Assembly (NCBI GenBank): GCA_964504335.1
Contig: CAZDET010000021.1
Span: 8,990 to 72,989, forward strand
DNA from: CAZDET01 sp964504335
GTDB taxonomy: Bacteria > Bacteroidota > Bacteroidia > Chitinophagales > Saprospiraceae
DNA: 64,000 bases
Direction of reading: 5' to 3'
How positions within the stretch are numbered: the first letter of the stretch is position 1; every line of letters begins with the position of its first letter. This document shows, piece by piece, positions 18,094-27,401 of this stretch. The notes under the pieces were generated by a model. It was given only the letters and a program-made list of their open reading frames with translations. It did no database searches and was not told where the DNA came from. The position numbers were made by a program, and so were the translations under genes.

Positions 18094-18287
18094 GCAGTTG
18101 GCTGATTTTATTATGAACCTACCCTAAGATACGGCCTAACAACAGGAAAATCCACGGTAATTGGAGTTCCACCTACGGATCGATGAATATATTCGACCAG
18201 TGGGAGCATTTGGTCGATTAGGCAATCAAAAGCTTCCGTCGAAATTCCTTTCCTTGAGGTGCAGATCAACAATCGTCAAACTATTTC

Positions 18288-19457
18288 ATGGAACTTGCAA
18301 AAAATATCCTCTCCGACCTGGTTAGTTTTCCCGTATTCGGTGGAGAATCGAACCGATCCATTCTGAAGTATATCAAGGGGTATCTGCAAACCTTCGAGCT
18401 CGATTGCGAAGAAGTGCCCAACGAGGATGGAACCAAAGCAAGTTTACTGTGTCGCATTGGCCCGCCCACGGATGGAGGGATTGTGTTATCCGGCCACATG
18501 GATGTCGTGCCGGTGGAAGGACAGGATTGGCACAGTAACCCCTTTGAGCTCTCCGAACGGGACGGTAAATTATACGGACGCGGAACTTGCGACATGAAAG
18601 GGTTCCTGGCCTGCTGCCTGGCTGCGATTCCCAAAATGATGGACCTCCCCCTCATACGTCCGATTTACCTGGCTTTTACCTACGATGAAGAGGTGGGCTG
18701 CCTGGCCGGCCCGGCCTTGATCGAGGCGCTGCAACAGCGATTTACGGAACGTCCGCGCTACGTAATCGTCGGTGAACCTTCCCTTTTGCAACCCGCCATC
18801 GGGCACAAAGGAATTTGTTTTTTCACCACGGAAGTGACCGGATCAGCCGGGCACAGCAGCCGGGTCCGGCAGGATGTGAGCGCCATCCACGTGGCCGCGC
18901 AACTAATCACCTGGCTGGAAGCACGGATGGATCGACTCATCGAAGAAGGCCGGTTAGACCAGCGTTTTGACCCTCCCCACTCTTCACTGCACGTCGGTCG
19001 GATCGAAGGAGGCATCGCACCCAATGTAATTGCTGACCGCTGTACCCTTTATTGGGATATTCGGAACTTGCCAAAGGACGATCTTCCGGCTCTAATCGAT
19101 GAGTTTCGGCAATATTGCGACCAGCTGGAAAACGAGCTGAAGCAACGCTTCGAGGGCACCCGCATCCGCACCATCGAAGGGCACCCCCCGGTACCGGCAT
19201 TTGACAACCAACCAGCCGCTCCGGTGGTCCAGTTTGTTCAGAAACTACTGGGACCGAGGGAAGCTACCACGGTGGCCTTTGCCTCCGAGGCCGGCCAATT
19301 TATGGGCGCGGGCTACGACACGGTTATCTGTGGGCCCGGTTCGATTGCCCAAGCCCATCGGGCCAACGAGTTTATTAGCCTGGATCAGTTCGCAGCGGGG
19401 CTTTCCTTTGTCGAGCGCATCGTAGAGCATTGTACCTATTACGTGCCACGAGACTAG
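18288..19457 (+). CDS. argE: acetylornithine deacetylase (M20 family)
   Basis: Removes the acetyl group from N-acetylornithine in arginine synthesis, or acts on a close acyl-amino acid. The 389-residue protein has the M20 di-zinc site: SGHMDVVPVEGQDW, YGRGTCDMKG, and the catalytic TYDEEVGCLAGP, then the dimerisation lid with AGHSSRVRQDVSAIH, and a C-terminal CGPGSIAQAHRANEFI that supplies the last ligand. The family-typical DWHSNPF and CDMKG favour ArgE over DapE. No other arg genes are adjacent. It converges on the alpha-2-macroglobulin gene with 3 bp between stops, so read-through or antisense overlap at the 3' ends is likely. Confidence 0.9.
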   Translation: MELAKNILSDLVSFPVFGGESNRSILKYIKGYLQTFELDCEEVPNEDGTKASLLCRIGPPTDGGIVLSGHMDVVPVEGQDWHSNPFELSERDGKLYGRGTCDMKGFLACCLAAIPKMMDLPLIRPIYLAFTYDEEVGCLAGPALIEALQQRFTERPRYVIVGEPSLLQPAIGHKGICFFTTEVTGSAGHSSRVRQDVSAIHVAAQLITWLEARMDRLIEEGRLDQRFDPPHSSLHVGRIEGGIAPNVIADRCTLYWDIRNLPKDDLPALIDEFRQYCDQLENELKQRFEGTRIRTIEGHPPVPAFDNQPAAPVVQFVQKLLGPREATTVAFASEAGQFMGAGYDTVICGPGSIAQAHRANEFISLDQFAAGLSFVERIVEHCTYYVPRD

Positions 19458-19460
19458 CAT

Positions 19461-22400
19461 CTATCGACCGACTACCTCTACCCAACGGCCGTTTGTAGTA
19501 GCGCGAATTCGCTGATCGTACATCGCCTCGCAGCTTTGCCCCGGCAGGTAGAAGCGTCCTTGGTATGCTGCGTTCAGGCGCACCCGGTAGGTGGCACTGG
19601 ACGCGCGGCCCAACCCAAAGAAGGTATGCACGCGATCGTCGCGAATATCTCGATAGTCAAATCGCGATTGCTCCGAGTCCGATTCCACCGGCGTATTGAG
19701 AATTTCCCAGCCGGACGGAAAGATTTGCCGCAAGGCTAATTCCCGGTAAGCCATACCGAGGGTGCCGGGATTGGACAGGCGCACCTCTGCCACAAAATCC
19801 GTGCCTTGCGGAATTCGATTTACGTCGATAGAGCGACCGTCCAGATCGAGGTAGTTTACCTGGATTCCAAGGTTGGAGGAAGTAGCCGTTTCTTCCCCTA
19901 CCTGGGGCTGGCCACTTACTACGATTGTAGCGTACAGCTTTTGTTCGGTGGTATTGGTTAGGATCACTTCCTGGCCGGTGGCGGTGGCGGTGGTGGGTAA
20001 TGCCACGTTCATAATTGGGCGATCGGAACCGGCATCCGCCTGCCGTCCGTCGGATAGCCGGTACCGGAAGCGCACCCGGTCGGCAGCCCCCTGCTCGCCA
20101 ACGTATTTCCCAAGTGCGAGTAAACTAAAGGCGGCCTCCTGCGTACTGAGCCAGGACCGGTCACTAATGCGTCGGGCCAGGCGCAACGCTACCTCTGCTT
20201 CCCGATCTTCGGCATTCATAGCGGCCAAGGTCTCTAAAATCATGGCCTGATCCCGGAGATCGGAGCCGTAGGTGTAGCTCATTTCCGAATACGCCTCCAC
20301 CTGTGTACTTCGATTTTGGGTAAGCTCGGCAGCTACCTCCTGCTTGCCTGTGAGGGCATAAGCAGCCGCTAACCGCCAGGCGGCGGCCGTAGGCAGGTTT
20401 TGTACCTCCCGCAATTGATTCATCGCCGACATATCCGGTTGCTGCGCCAGTGCGAGGGTGTACAGGCGGTAGGCCTGATCGAGGAGTACCTGATTTCGAC
20501 TGGTATAACCAAATAGCGTGACGGAAGGATTCCACCGCCTGGCCGTGGTGCGCTGATATTCGAGAAAGTCGCGCCGCATATTGGGCGGCAGAGGATACCC
20601 GCGCTGCTCCGCCTCGAGCAGGAAGTGTCCGGTGTAGGAGGTCACCCAGGCATTGGCCTCCGCATCCTGCCCGGGCCAGTAAGCGAACCCGCCGTTGGAA
20701 AGCTGGAATTGCGGTAGTCGATCGAGCGTTTGGCGAATGTGTCGCTGGGCTCGTTCTTCCTGATCCGGTTCGAGCGGGGTGAGCCGATCAACGTAGAGTT
20801 GGCTGAATGCTCCCGAAATGGTTTGTTCGAGGCATCCATACGGATAAGAAAGGAGGTACCTGATCAATTCGGCAGACCGGATGGCCGGCAGCGCAGCTAC
20901 CTCCAGGGTGGCAGCACGGGTGCCCTCGGTTCCGAAGGGCTCGAAGGGAAGTGCCACTTGCTGGCCGGGCTCCAAAATGTAAGTGTCCGTGCGCGTCTCC
21001 ACCGGGTTGGGATTGCGCACCTGGATTTCGATCGTCTGGCTGGCAGATTCGCCTCCTCCCTGTGCCTCGACGGTGAAGCGGGCGATCCCCGTTCGGCTTC
21101 CGAGTTGCAGCGGAAAGTTGATCAATTGATCCCCTACTCTGGAAAAAGACAATTGCTGAGATGTGCCGTCCGTAAATTGGGCGCTGTTGCTTTCCTCACG
21201 CACGCTTACCGATACGTTTCGCACCTTGTCTTCCATGGCAAATACGTTGACGGGAAGCTGCAACGCTTCTCCCGGACCCAGCACCCGCGGCAGGGTAGCC
21301 AAGACCATCAGCGGTTTGCGTACCGGCACGGATTTCTCGGCCGCTCCGTAGGCCCGATTTCCGGAAGCCACGACCATGACCCGCACCGCTCCGACGTAGT
21401 TGGGTAGGCGGATGGTATGGCGGGCCGTCTTTTTAGCTCCAAGTTCAAATGGGCCGAGGTGGCGCACCACTGGTTCGAATCGGTTTGCCCGTTCCGCTTC
21501 GGGATTTACGACGGCTGCACCGTCACCACCGACAGTCAGGACCCGATCGAGGCGGCCTCCCAAACTGCCGAGTACTTCGTCGTACAAATCCCAGGTTTCC
21601 ACGCCGAGTGCTTCGCGGGCGTAGAAGGTCTCCCAGGGATCAGGTACTTGAAAGCGCGTCAGTCCCAGCAATCCTTCATCGACAATCGCAAGGGTGTAAT
21701 TCATCGCCTTTCCACTAGTTTCCCTGACTTCCACCGAGACTTCCGTTTCCGGCCTCCAAACATCTGCTGTTTGGATTTCGGGCTCCAGCCGGGTGGCAGG
21801 ATCCACCACGCGGATGGGCACCACGCCGTACATGCGCAGAGGCAAGTCGTTTTGGGTTTGGCTGTAGGGTTGGAGAAGCGTTACATTGGCGTAGACGTTG
21901 GGCGTCATATCGGTAGTCGCCTCAATTTCGATCACGTTTTCCCCCGCCGTAGTTTCCACCCACCGACTCGAAAGTACTTCGGTGCCGTTTTCCAGGCTTA
22001 TCAGCGCCTGTCCTGCTTCCGGAGCCGGCAGGGTGATTTTTACCATTTCGCCCGGAGCGTAGGTCTCCTTGTCCGTTTGAAATCGAAGGATGGAGGCTTG
22101 TGTTCGCGCATCGGTATCATTGTCGTACCAAGGATAGCCCGCGTAGAAGAAATCGCCCGAGCAATGGCCGCTTTCCGTATCACAGACCCGAACCAAATAG
22201 CGGCCCCAATCGGATACCTGCACGTTGTAGGCAGCCTCTCCATTGCCATCCGTGCGGGCCGTTCCGCGTTTTTCGGCATTTAGATGGCGCGCGCTGTTGT
22301 ACTGGGCAATGTTGTCGAAACCATCGTCCCACCACCACCGCCATTCCACGCGGTAAATGCCAATGGAAAGATTGCGTCCACTCAGGGGGTTGCCCGCCTG

Positions 22401-25028
22401 ATCGACGGCCGCGAGCTGGATTTGCCCGCCGTTTTCCAGATCGATGCGCTTTTCCCCGTAGCGATCGGTGGGAATGAGCATTCCGGCGTAAGTATCATAA
22501 GGATAAAATGAGATACGTTGATTATCGACGCTGAATGCGCCCCCCGGTTCGAAGACCCGGGTATTAAAACGCACCTGCATTTTACCCGGAGCGGGTTGTT
22601 GCTCTGGCAACTTTACCTCGAAGCGCGCCGTCCCACTGGCGTCGAGTTGCCCGTCGAACAGCACCCCTCCATCTCCTTCCAACCGACGCGCCGGATCGAA
22701 AAAGCGGTACTTTGAAAAGCGTTCGAAGCCGGAGGCATCTCGCTGAAAACTACTTTCCACCCGGGCTTTCAAGCCGCCCGCCGAAGCACCCGTGAGCCAT
22801 TGAGCACTCAGCTGTACTTGTGCATCCCCACCCGTCGCGTAGAGTGCTTCGCCTCCGAAATCGAGGTCAATCTTCAGCCGATTGGGACGCACCGTTTCAA
22901 TGCGCAACTGCTTTTCGAAGGTAGCTCCTCCCACTTCCACTCGGGCCAACCAATAGCCGGTGGGGTCCTCTGCTTCGGTTTGGAAATGTAAATCGTACAC
23001 ATTGCCCGCCGCCGGACGGGCCGTGCGCTGTACCCGCAGCTGGCCGCGCGCATCTTCCAGGGTAAAGGTAATCGGATAATCCTCCGGTAATTGTTCGTTG
23101 CGATCTTCGAGGATGAAATTCAGAAATACCGAATCACCCGGACGCCAAACGCCCCGCTCTCCGTACAAAAATCCCTTCAAGCCATACCGCGGACGGTTGC
23201 CTTCCACGTCAAATCGGCTCAGCGGCAGCGACCCGCCTTCTTCCAAACGCAAGTAGCCGCGTTCCTGGCCCGCATTCGCCACGACAATAAAGGGACGGTG
23301 TTCCGTTTCAACTACGGCAATCCCCTGCGCATCCGTACTGACTTCCGCAAGCATCTGCTGTTGATAATCGTATATCTGCAAATTTGCTCCAGCTACGGGT
23401 TTCGCCGTGCGGAGGTCAGTGACCACCAAGAGGGTGCGGCGATCGCTGAAGCGTTTGGCCATCAACCCGAGATTGGATGCTACGACATTGCGCTGTACGA
23501 AACGCTCCGTATTGTAATAGGCCAGCTTGCAGGGATTATCGCGATCATCCCAGTCGTAACCGGCATAATAACCACCAATCCCGTAGTAGTTATCCATGAA
23601 GCTCCATTCATCCGCAAATCCCAACTGAAGCGGCTTCTCCCTCTGCGCACTGGCGTTCATTGCCTCCGTATTGGCACAACCGAAAACGGTTTGATTGGGG
23701 CGGAAGCCGATGCGGATTTGATAAATAGCCTCGGGATCACTTTCAACCAACTGATCGAGATCGAGGGCATAGCGGGTCCACTGGCTGAAATCCGCATTGG
23801 CACTCAACTGAGACAATGGGACTGTCTCCCGAACCACAATTCGGCCTACCCGACGCAGTTCATAATCACCGTCCAGACCATTGGACTGCAGGTATTGAAG
23901 GATATTATTGTTGAAGATTTTGAATACTTCCACTTCCACTGCGCGCAGGCCTATGGCCTCAAATGGGAAATAGAGCCCCTCCCCTTCCGGCAGGATGACG
24001 CCATTACCTGCCAGGCGTACTTTGGGTTCGGCATTGGCAATTTCCACCGACCACGTAGCCGGTCGGTCCAGCTTTTTTCGTTGGACATTTTGGACGCCTT
24101 CCGCAATGCGCACCCGGTAGGTTCCGGGTTCCATATTCGGCAGGTAGACCCGGGCCAGGTTCTGTTCGACTACAAAACGGGGCGTTTCTTCTACCCCCTC
24201 TACCTGAATGAGGCCAGCTAGATTCTGTTGCGGCAGTAAAGGATCCGAAAAACGCACCGCCAGGTAGCTGTCTGCACCCCGGCGTTGCTCCACGTCCATC
24301 ACCGTGAACGAATCGAGCGATACCGGACGAATTGAGTTCATTTCGCTGCGAGCAACGCCGATGGCTTCTCCCGACCAACTCAGCTCGACCGCCTCGGGAT
24401 TACTACTGCGGCTGATGGAAGCGATCGTGTACTGATGGACCATCCCACCCCCCGAATGTTCCCACTGGACTGGCAGGGCCCGCCCGTCTTGTTGCGCCCG
24501 CAGCATACTTTCGACGGCTTCCTGATCCGCCACGTCTGCGGTAAATACGGCACCGCGGATTACCGGGCTTTCTAGCTCCGCCCCCTCTTCGTAATACAAT
24601 CCTTCTAACGCCACTTCGAAAAACTGCTCGCGAACCGCAAAGCGGAACTGAAAGGCGTTGGAGGCCTGGGACCAGTCCGAAAGGAGGCGATCCAGGCGCA
24701 GGGTCACCTCGTAGGTTTGGCCCGCATCGAAACCGCCCTCCGGCACAAACTGAAGCGTTTGGCGATCTTGCCAGGTCCAATTGCCACGTTTAGCTGGGGC
24801 TATTTCGTACACATCGGAATCAACCGACTGCCCTACTGTTTCTTCCGCAATTACCGGCGTGGTAAACTGAACCCGTACGGCTTCCTGTTTGCTGATAACT
24901 CCCGAAGTGTAGGCACTTACGTATTCGGCCGCGGTGCGGGTGTCGAGTAGCTCCGCTTTTTTGCTGCAAGCAGATGCCAAAAACAGAATGGGCAAGACGA
25001 GTAGAAGAGGTAACCGAAAATGGTGCAT
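19461..25028 (-). CDS. alpha-2-macroglobulin family lipoprotein
   Basis: A very large (1855-residue) exported protein with a lipoprotein signal (LPLLLVLPILFLASAC-SKK). Bacterial alpha-2-macroglobulins are periplasmic protease traps that protect the envelope. The N-terminal MG-like beta domains contain the MG2/MG1 type phrases GVWRPGDSVFLNFIL and KQLRIETVRPNRLKIDL. The thioester motif CLEQ (YGCLEQTISG) is intact at Cys1399, followed by the alpha/alpha thioester domain (LSNGGFAYWPGQDAEANAWVTSY) and a receptor-binding-like C-terminus. Unlike the enterobacterial yfhM arrangement, no pbpC for penicillin-binding protein 1C adjoins it. The gene occupies 5.6 kb alone and is divergent from the Lon-N gene. 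Confidence 0.9.
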   Translation of the reverse strand: MHHFRLPLLLVLPILFLASACSKKAELLDTRTAAEYVSAYTSGVISKQEAVRVQFTTPVIAEETVGQSVDSDVYEIAPAKRGNWTWQDRQTLQFVPEGGFDAGQTYEVTLRLDRLLSDWSQASNAFQFRFAVREQFFEVALEGLYYEEGAELESPVIRGAVFTADVADQEAVESMLRAQQDGRALPVQWEHSGGGMVHQYTIASISRSSNPEAVELSWSGEAIGVARSEMNSIRPVSLDSFTVMDVEQRRGADSYLAVRFSDPLLPQQNLAGLIQVEGVEETPRFVVEQNLARVYLPNMEPGTYRVRIAEGVQNVQRKKLDRPATWSVEIANAEPKVRLAGNGVILPEGEGLYFPFEAIGLRAVEVEVFKIFNNNILQYLQSNGLDGDYELRRVGRIVVRETVPLSQLSANADFSQWTRYALDLDQLVESDPEAIYQIRIGFRPNQTVFGCANTEAMNASAQREKPLQLGFADEWSFMDNYYGIGGYYAGYDWDDRDNPCKLAYYNTERFVQRNVVASNLGLMAKRFSDRRTLLVVTDLRTAKPVAGANLQIYDYQQQMLAEVSTDAQGIAVVETEHRPFIVVANAGQERGYLRLEEGGSLPLSRFDVEGNRPRYGLKGFLYGERGVWRPGDSVFLNFILEDRNEQLPEDYPITFTLEDARGQLRVQRTARPAAGNVYDLHFQTEAEDPTGYWLARVEVGGATFEKQLRIETVRPNRLKIDLDFGGEALYATGGDAQVQLSAQWLTGASAGGLKARVESSFQRDASGFERFSKYRFFDPARRLEGDGGVLFDGQLDASGTARFEVKLPEQQPAPGKMQVRFNTRVFEPGGAFSVDNQRISFYPYDTYAGMLIPTDRYGEKRIDLENGGQIQLAAVDQAGNPLSGRNLSIGIYRVEWRWWWDDGFDNIAQYNSARHLNAEKRGTARTDGNGEAAYNVQVSDWGRYLVRVCDTESGHCSGDFFYAGYPWYDNDTDARTQASILRFQTDKETYAPGEMVKITLPAPEAGQALISLENGTEVLSSRWVETTAGENVIEIEATTDMTPNVYANVTLLQPYSQTQNDLPLRMYGVVPIRVVDPATRLEPEIQTADVWRPETEVSVEVRETSGKAMNYTLAIVDEGLLGLTRFQVPDPWETFYAREALGVETWDLYDEVLGSLGGRLDRVLTVGGDGAAVVNPEAERANRFEPVVRHLGPFELGAKKTARHTIRLPNYVGAVRVMVVASGNRAYGAAEKSVPVRKPLMVLATLPRVLGPGEALQLPVNVFAMEDKVRNVSVSVREESNSAQFTDGTSQQLSFSRVGDQLINFPLQLGSRTGIARFTVEAQGGGESASQTIEIQVRNPNPVETRTDTYILEPGQQVALPFEPFGTEGTRAATLEVAALPAIRSAELIRYLLSYPYGCLEQTISGAFSQLYVDRLTPLEPDQEERAQRHIRQTLDRLPQFQLSNGGFAYWPGQDAEANAWVTSYTGHFLLEAEQRGYPLPPNMRRDFLEYQRTTARRWNPSVTLFGYTSRNQVLLDQAYRLYTLALAQQPDMSAMNQLREVQNLPTAAAWRLAAAYALTGKQEVAAELTQNRSTQVEAYSEMSYTYGSDLRDQAMILETLAAMNAEDREAEVALRLARRISDRSWLSTQEAAFSLLALGKYVGEQGAADRVRFRYRLSDGRQADAGSDRPIMNVALPTTATATGQEVILTNTTEQKLYATIVVSGQPQVGEETATSSNLGIQVNYLDLDGRSIDVNRIPQGTDFVAEVRLSNPGTLGMAYRELALRQIFPSGWEILNTPVESDSEQSRFDYRDIRDDRVHTFFGLGRASSATYRVRLNAAYQGRFYLPGQSCEAMYDQRIRATTNGRWVEVVGR

Positions 25029-25238
25029 AGCTTAGGTGGTGGTACATCCCGGATGAAGGCAAGGCGGCCATCTCGTTCGGGATGAGGAGTACGAGAGCCG
25101 CTATCCGGCCAATTATATTATCTGTGGTCTTGAACGCACTGAGGTTCCTGTCGTTTAGGTAATGAATGCTTTCAATTCCGGCTTGAAAATTAAGGATTAT
25201 CGACTTATGTGCGCTCAAGCCGCCTAAAATTATTCCAC

Positions 25239-25874
25239 ATGGCAGCAAAGCTGGCCCTCTTTCCGCTTCAGATCGTGGTGTTTCCCAACGAGGATCTCAA
25301 CTTACACATCTTCGAACCACGATACCGACAGTTAGTCCAGGATTCGGAAGAACACGGGATTACATTCGGTGTGAGTTCCTACATCGAAGAGCAGGTGATG
25401 CCCATTGGGACGGAGGTGCGCCTGGAAGAAGTAGTGCGAAAATATCCCACCGGAGAAAGTGATATTCGAACCAAGGCCATCGGCATGTACCAGCTAAAGG
25501 AGTTTTTCCCCCGATTGGACGATCGATTGTACGCCGGTGGCACCGTCGATCGCATTGCCTTCGATGAAGAAGAAGACCCCGAGGTCAATGGTCAAATTCT
25601 CTACCTCAGCCGACAGTTATTCGGCCTGCTGAATGTCGATCGCGAACTACCGGATAGCCCCCACGATTTCTCCACCTACTCCATTGCCCACCACATCGGC
25701 TTTAGCCTGGAGCAGGAATACCAGTTTCTGTGTACGCTAAATGCCCCCTCCCGGCAAGCCCTCATGGTAGAACACCTGGAGCGCATCATTCCTATGGTCC
25801 GGGAAACGGAAGAAATTCGTACTAAGGCGAAAATGAATGGACATTTTAAGAATTTGATTCCGCCTAATATCTGA
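25239..25874 (+). CDS. Lon N-terminal (substrate-binding) domain protein
   Basis: A 211-residue protein made of the Lon N-terminal PUA-like domain only: LALFPLQIVVFPNEDLNLHIFEPRYRQLV is the typical opening, and FGVSSYIEEQVMPIGTEVRLEEV the next strands, with a helical C-terminus. There is no AAA or protease domain. Stand-alone Lon-N proteins are widespread in Bacteroidota; their client is unknown. The ATG at 25239 is preferred; the frame is open ten more codons but the family begins at MAAKLALFPLQ. A 379-bp non-coding stretch with a candidate small RNA follows. Confidence 0.85.
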   Translation: MAAKLALFPLQIVVFPNEDLNLHIFEPRYRQLVQDSEEHGITFGVSSYIEEQVMPIGTEVRLEEVVRKYPTGESDIRTKAIGMYQLKEFFPRLDDRLYAGGTVDRIAFDEEEDPEVNGQILYLSRQLFGLLNVDRELPDSPHDFSTYSIAHHIGFSLEQEYQFLCTLNAPSRQALMVEHLERIIPMVRETEEIRTKAKMNGHFKNLIPPNI

Positions 25875-25921
25875 GAAGGAAGGGAATACAGAGAAAATAA
25901 AAAACCACACAAGAATCAGGG

Positions 25922-25929
25922 TAGCTTTG
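25922..25929 (+). promoter_or_regulatory. -7 promoter box of a candidate small RNA
   Basis: TAGCTTTG, a full TAnnTTTG match, 48 bases after the Lon-N stop and not followed by any open frame on this strand. It points at the structured region described next. Confidence 0.45.
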
Positions 25930-25935
25930 GACCCT

Positions 25936-26060
25936 CGAACAGACATGGTTAAGGCCGCCAGCGTGGTTCGGTAATCCCCTTGTCTTCCGATGAAGAATTC
26001 CGGCAGGAACCGGAACTGAGGCCCGCCCTAGACACCCCAAGTCTTGCCTTAATTTAGTTA
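25936..26060 (+). ncRNA. candidate structured small RNA, class unknown
   Basis: Downstream of a TAnnTTTG box and without a reading frame lies a GC-richer stretch with nested pairing. A closing helix TTAAGGC (25949-25955) pairs exactly with GCCTTAA (26046-26052). Inside it are TCTTC/GAAGA with a CGAT loop (25983-25996) and TTCCGG/CCGGAA with a CAGGAA loop (25998-26015). The implied length is 100-120 nt. I checked for the conserved cores of SRP RNA, RNase P RNA and tmRNA and do not see them. It could be a 6S-like RNA or lineage-specific sRNA; it could also be only the remains of coding sequence. Confidence 0.4.
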
Positions 26061-26253
26061 AAATGTAGAGTCAAAGCATTGCGATCCTTGCGCGGTTACT
26101 TCTTGGAGCGATTGTTCTTTTTCGCTTAAGGAAAAATATAACAACAATTCGGGGAAATGGATTAAACAGTCCCGAACTCTGTCGCTTATCAATCCATTTT
26201 CACATTCTAACCTAATTATATTAAACAACTTAGATATGCCAACATGACATATC
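26061..26253. other. non-coding, AT-rich, no gene seen
   Basis: No open frame with coding character. It holds a partial inverted repeat AAATGGATT/AATCCATTT (26155-26199) and, at its right edge, AGATATG (26232-26238) with CATATCT (26248-26254), which overlaps the stop of the DUF6089 gene and could act as a weak terminator for it on the minus strand. Confidence 0.4.
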
Positions 26254-27090
26254 TTAGAATTTGTAACAGGGAATATTCGCTCCACTGCGCCCCATTCCGT
26301 CGCTCAACTGATAATAGATTGTTACTCCTCCGATGTAATAGTAATCCCTGGCCGGATTGCCTCGCCGGAACTGTACATTTTCTCCCGGACGGGGATCAGG
26401 ATTGCTAATCCGGGCGATTTCCTCTCCCTTGAGCCGCCGTAAATCTTCGTATACGAGCTTAGTACTGCCGATATCGTCGAGGTAATCAGTGAATACGAGA
26501 TACCCTACGAATTCTGCTCCGATGCTGATGCGACCAGGAAGATTGAGGCGAACGCCCGCTCCTAGCGGTACCGACACCTGAGTGCGGTTGTAGAGTCCCG
26601 GCTGACCGGATGCCCCCTGGCCCTCTGTGCCCAATGGCTGTACCTCAATAAAGCGGTTATCCAGGAAGAATTTGGGATTGAAGTGATACACCGCCAATCC
26701 ACTGGTTGCGTAAGGCTGAATGACCGCTTTTTTGAACCAATATAGTCGAAAGGGAGTCACCTCCAACTTCAACGAGACTTCCGCCAGATCGGTCCGCCAC
26801 TTCATCGGCGGATCGTAGGGAGTAGTCGTATTGCGCCCGGAAGAAGCAGAAAGCCGCGTATAGGTAAACTGGAGCCGGGTGGCTAGTGTTCGGTTGAGCT
26901 CGTAGCGGCCAAATACGCCGACCGCCGGATTGAGGTCCTGGAAATAATCCTCCCATTTGACGGAAGAAAGGTCACCGTTATACACGGACAAGCCGCCAAG
27001 GAATCCGGCTTCCAACACCTGACTGCGCCCGGTGATGAAATTACAGACGCACAGCAGACCAATAAGTAGAATTTTTGATTGGGGTTTCAT
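26254..27090 (-). CDS. DUF6089-type outer-membrane beta-barrel protein
   Basis: A 278-residue exported protein with a Sec signal (ILLIGLLCVCNFITGRS-Q). The mature protein opens with LEAGFLGGLSVYNGDLS and alternates amphipathic strands ending in aromatic residues, including a DYLDDIGSTKLVYEDL segment and RRGNPARDYYYIGGVTIYY near the C-terminus. This combination is the pattern of DUF6089 proteins of Bacteroidota, outer-membrane barrels with unknown cargo. The start at 27090 is chosen because it puts the signal peptide at the N-terminus; an ATG five codons upstream is possible. It probably forms an envelope pair with the PorV-like gene upstream on the same strand. Confidence 0.8.
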   Translation of the reverse strand: MKPQSKILLIGLLCVCNFITGRSQVLEAGFLGGLSVYNGDLSSVKWEDYFQDLNPAVGVFGRYELNRTLATRLQFTYTRLSASSGRNTTTPYDPPMKWRTDLAEVSLKLEVTPFRLYWFKKAVIQPYATSGLAVYHFNPKFFLDNRFIEVQPLGTEGQGASGQPGLYNRTQVSVPLGAGVRLNLPGRISIGAEFVGYLVFTDYLDDIGSTKLVYEDLRRLKGEEIARISNPDPRPGENVQFRRGNPARDYYYIGGVTIYYQLSDGMGRSGANIPCYKF

Positions 27091-27401
27091 TTTCGCCAAA
27101 TACATACTGTCAGTTTTATAACAATAGCCATGCCAGCCCAACACGGGGGGACGGTCGAGAAGGGCACCCACGTGGTGCCACTTTAATAGCAAGTTTTGGG
27201 ATTGAGAGCAGTTTCTAGGCGAAACGTCAAGCCGTTACGACATCAAGAATGTACAATTATCGTACTGTGGAGTAAACTGGATGTGTCGGCACTACCCGAT
27301 AGTACGCAAGTGCACATCCTTAAGTTTCACAAAAAAATCCAATAATTCAACTGCTAATGTAGGAGTGCAGGTTCGAAAACGGCTCGTTTTGGATGAATGG
27401 G
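27091..27401. other. non-coding spacer with a short hairpin
   Basis: No gene is seen in this 311-bp stretch. At its right end AAAACG (27376-27381) and CGTTTT (27385-27390) form a 6-bp hairpin with a 3-base loop just after the PorV-like stop on the minus strand, a plausible weak terminator. The rest is featureless. Confidence 0.4.

Noticed and set aside
23091..24221. Long plus-strand open frame of 376 codons
   Set aside because: It lies antisense to the alpha-2-macroglobulin gene, has no family pattern, and that gene has intact motifs throughout.
25737..25946. Minus-strand frame starting MSVRGSKATLILVWFF
   Set aside because: It runs antisense through the end of the Lon-N gene and has no family support, although the hydrophobic start looks signal-like.
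25936..26060. Structured region as SRP RNA, RNase P RNA or tmRNA
   Set aside because: The conserved cores (GGAAGGAAGC-like loop, the GAAAGTCCGGGC region, the tRNA-like ends) were not found.
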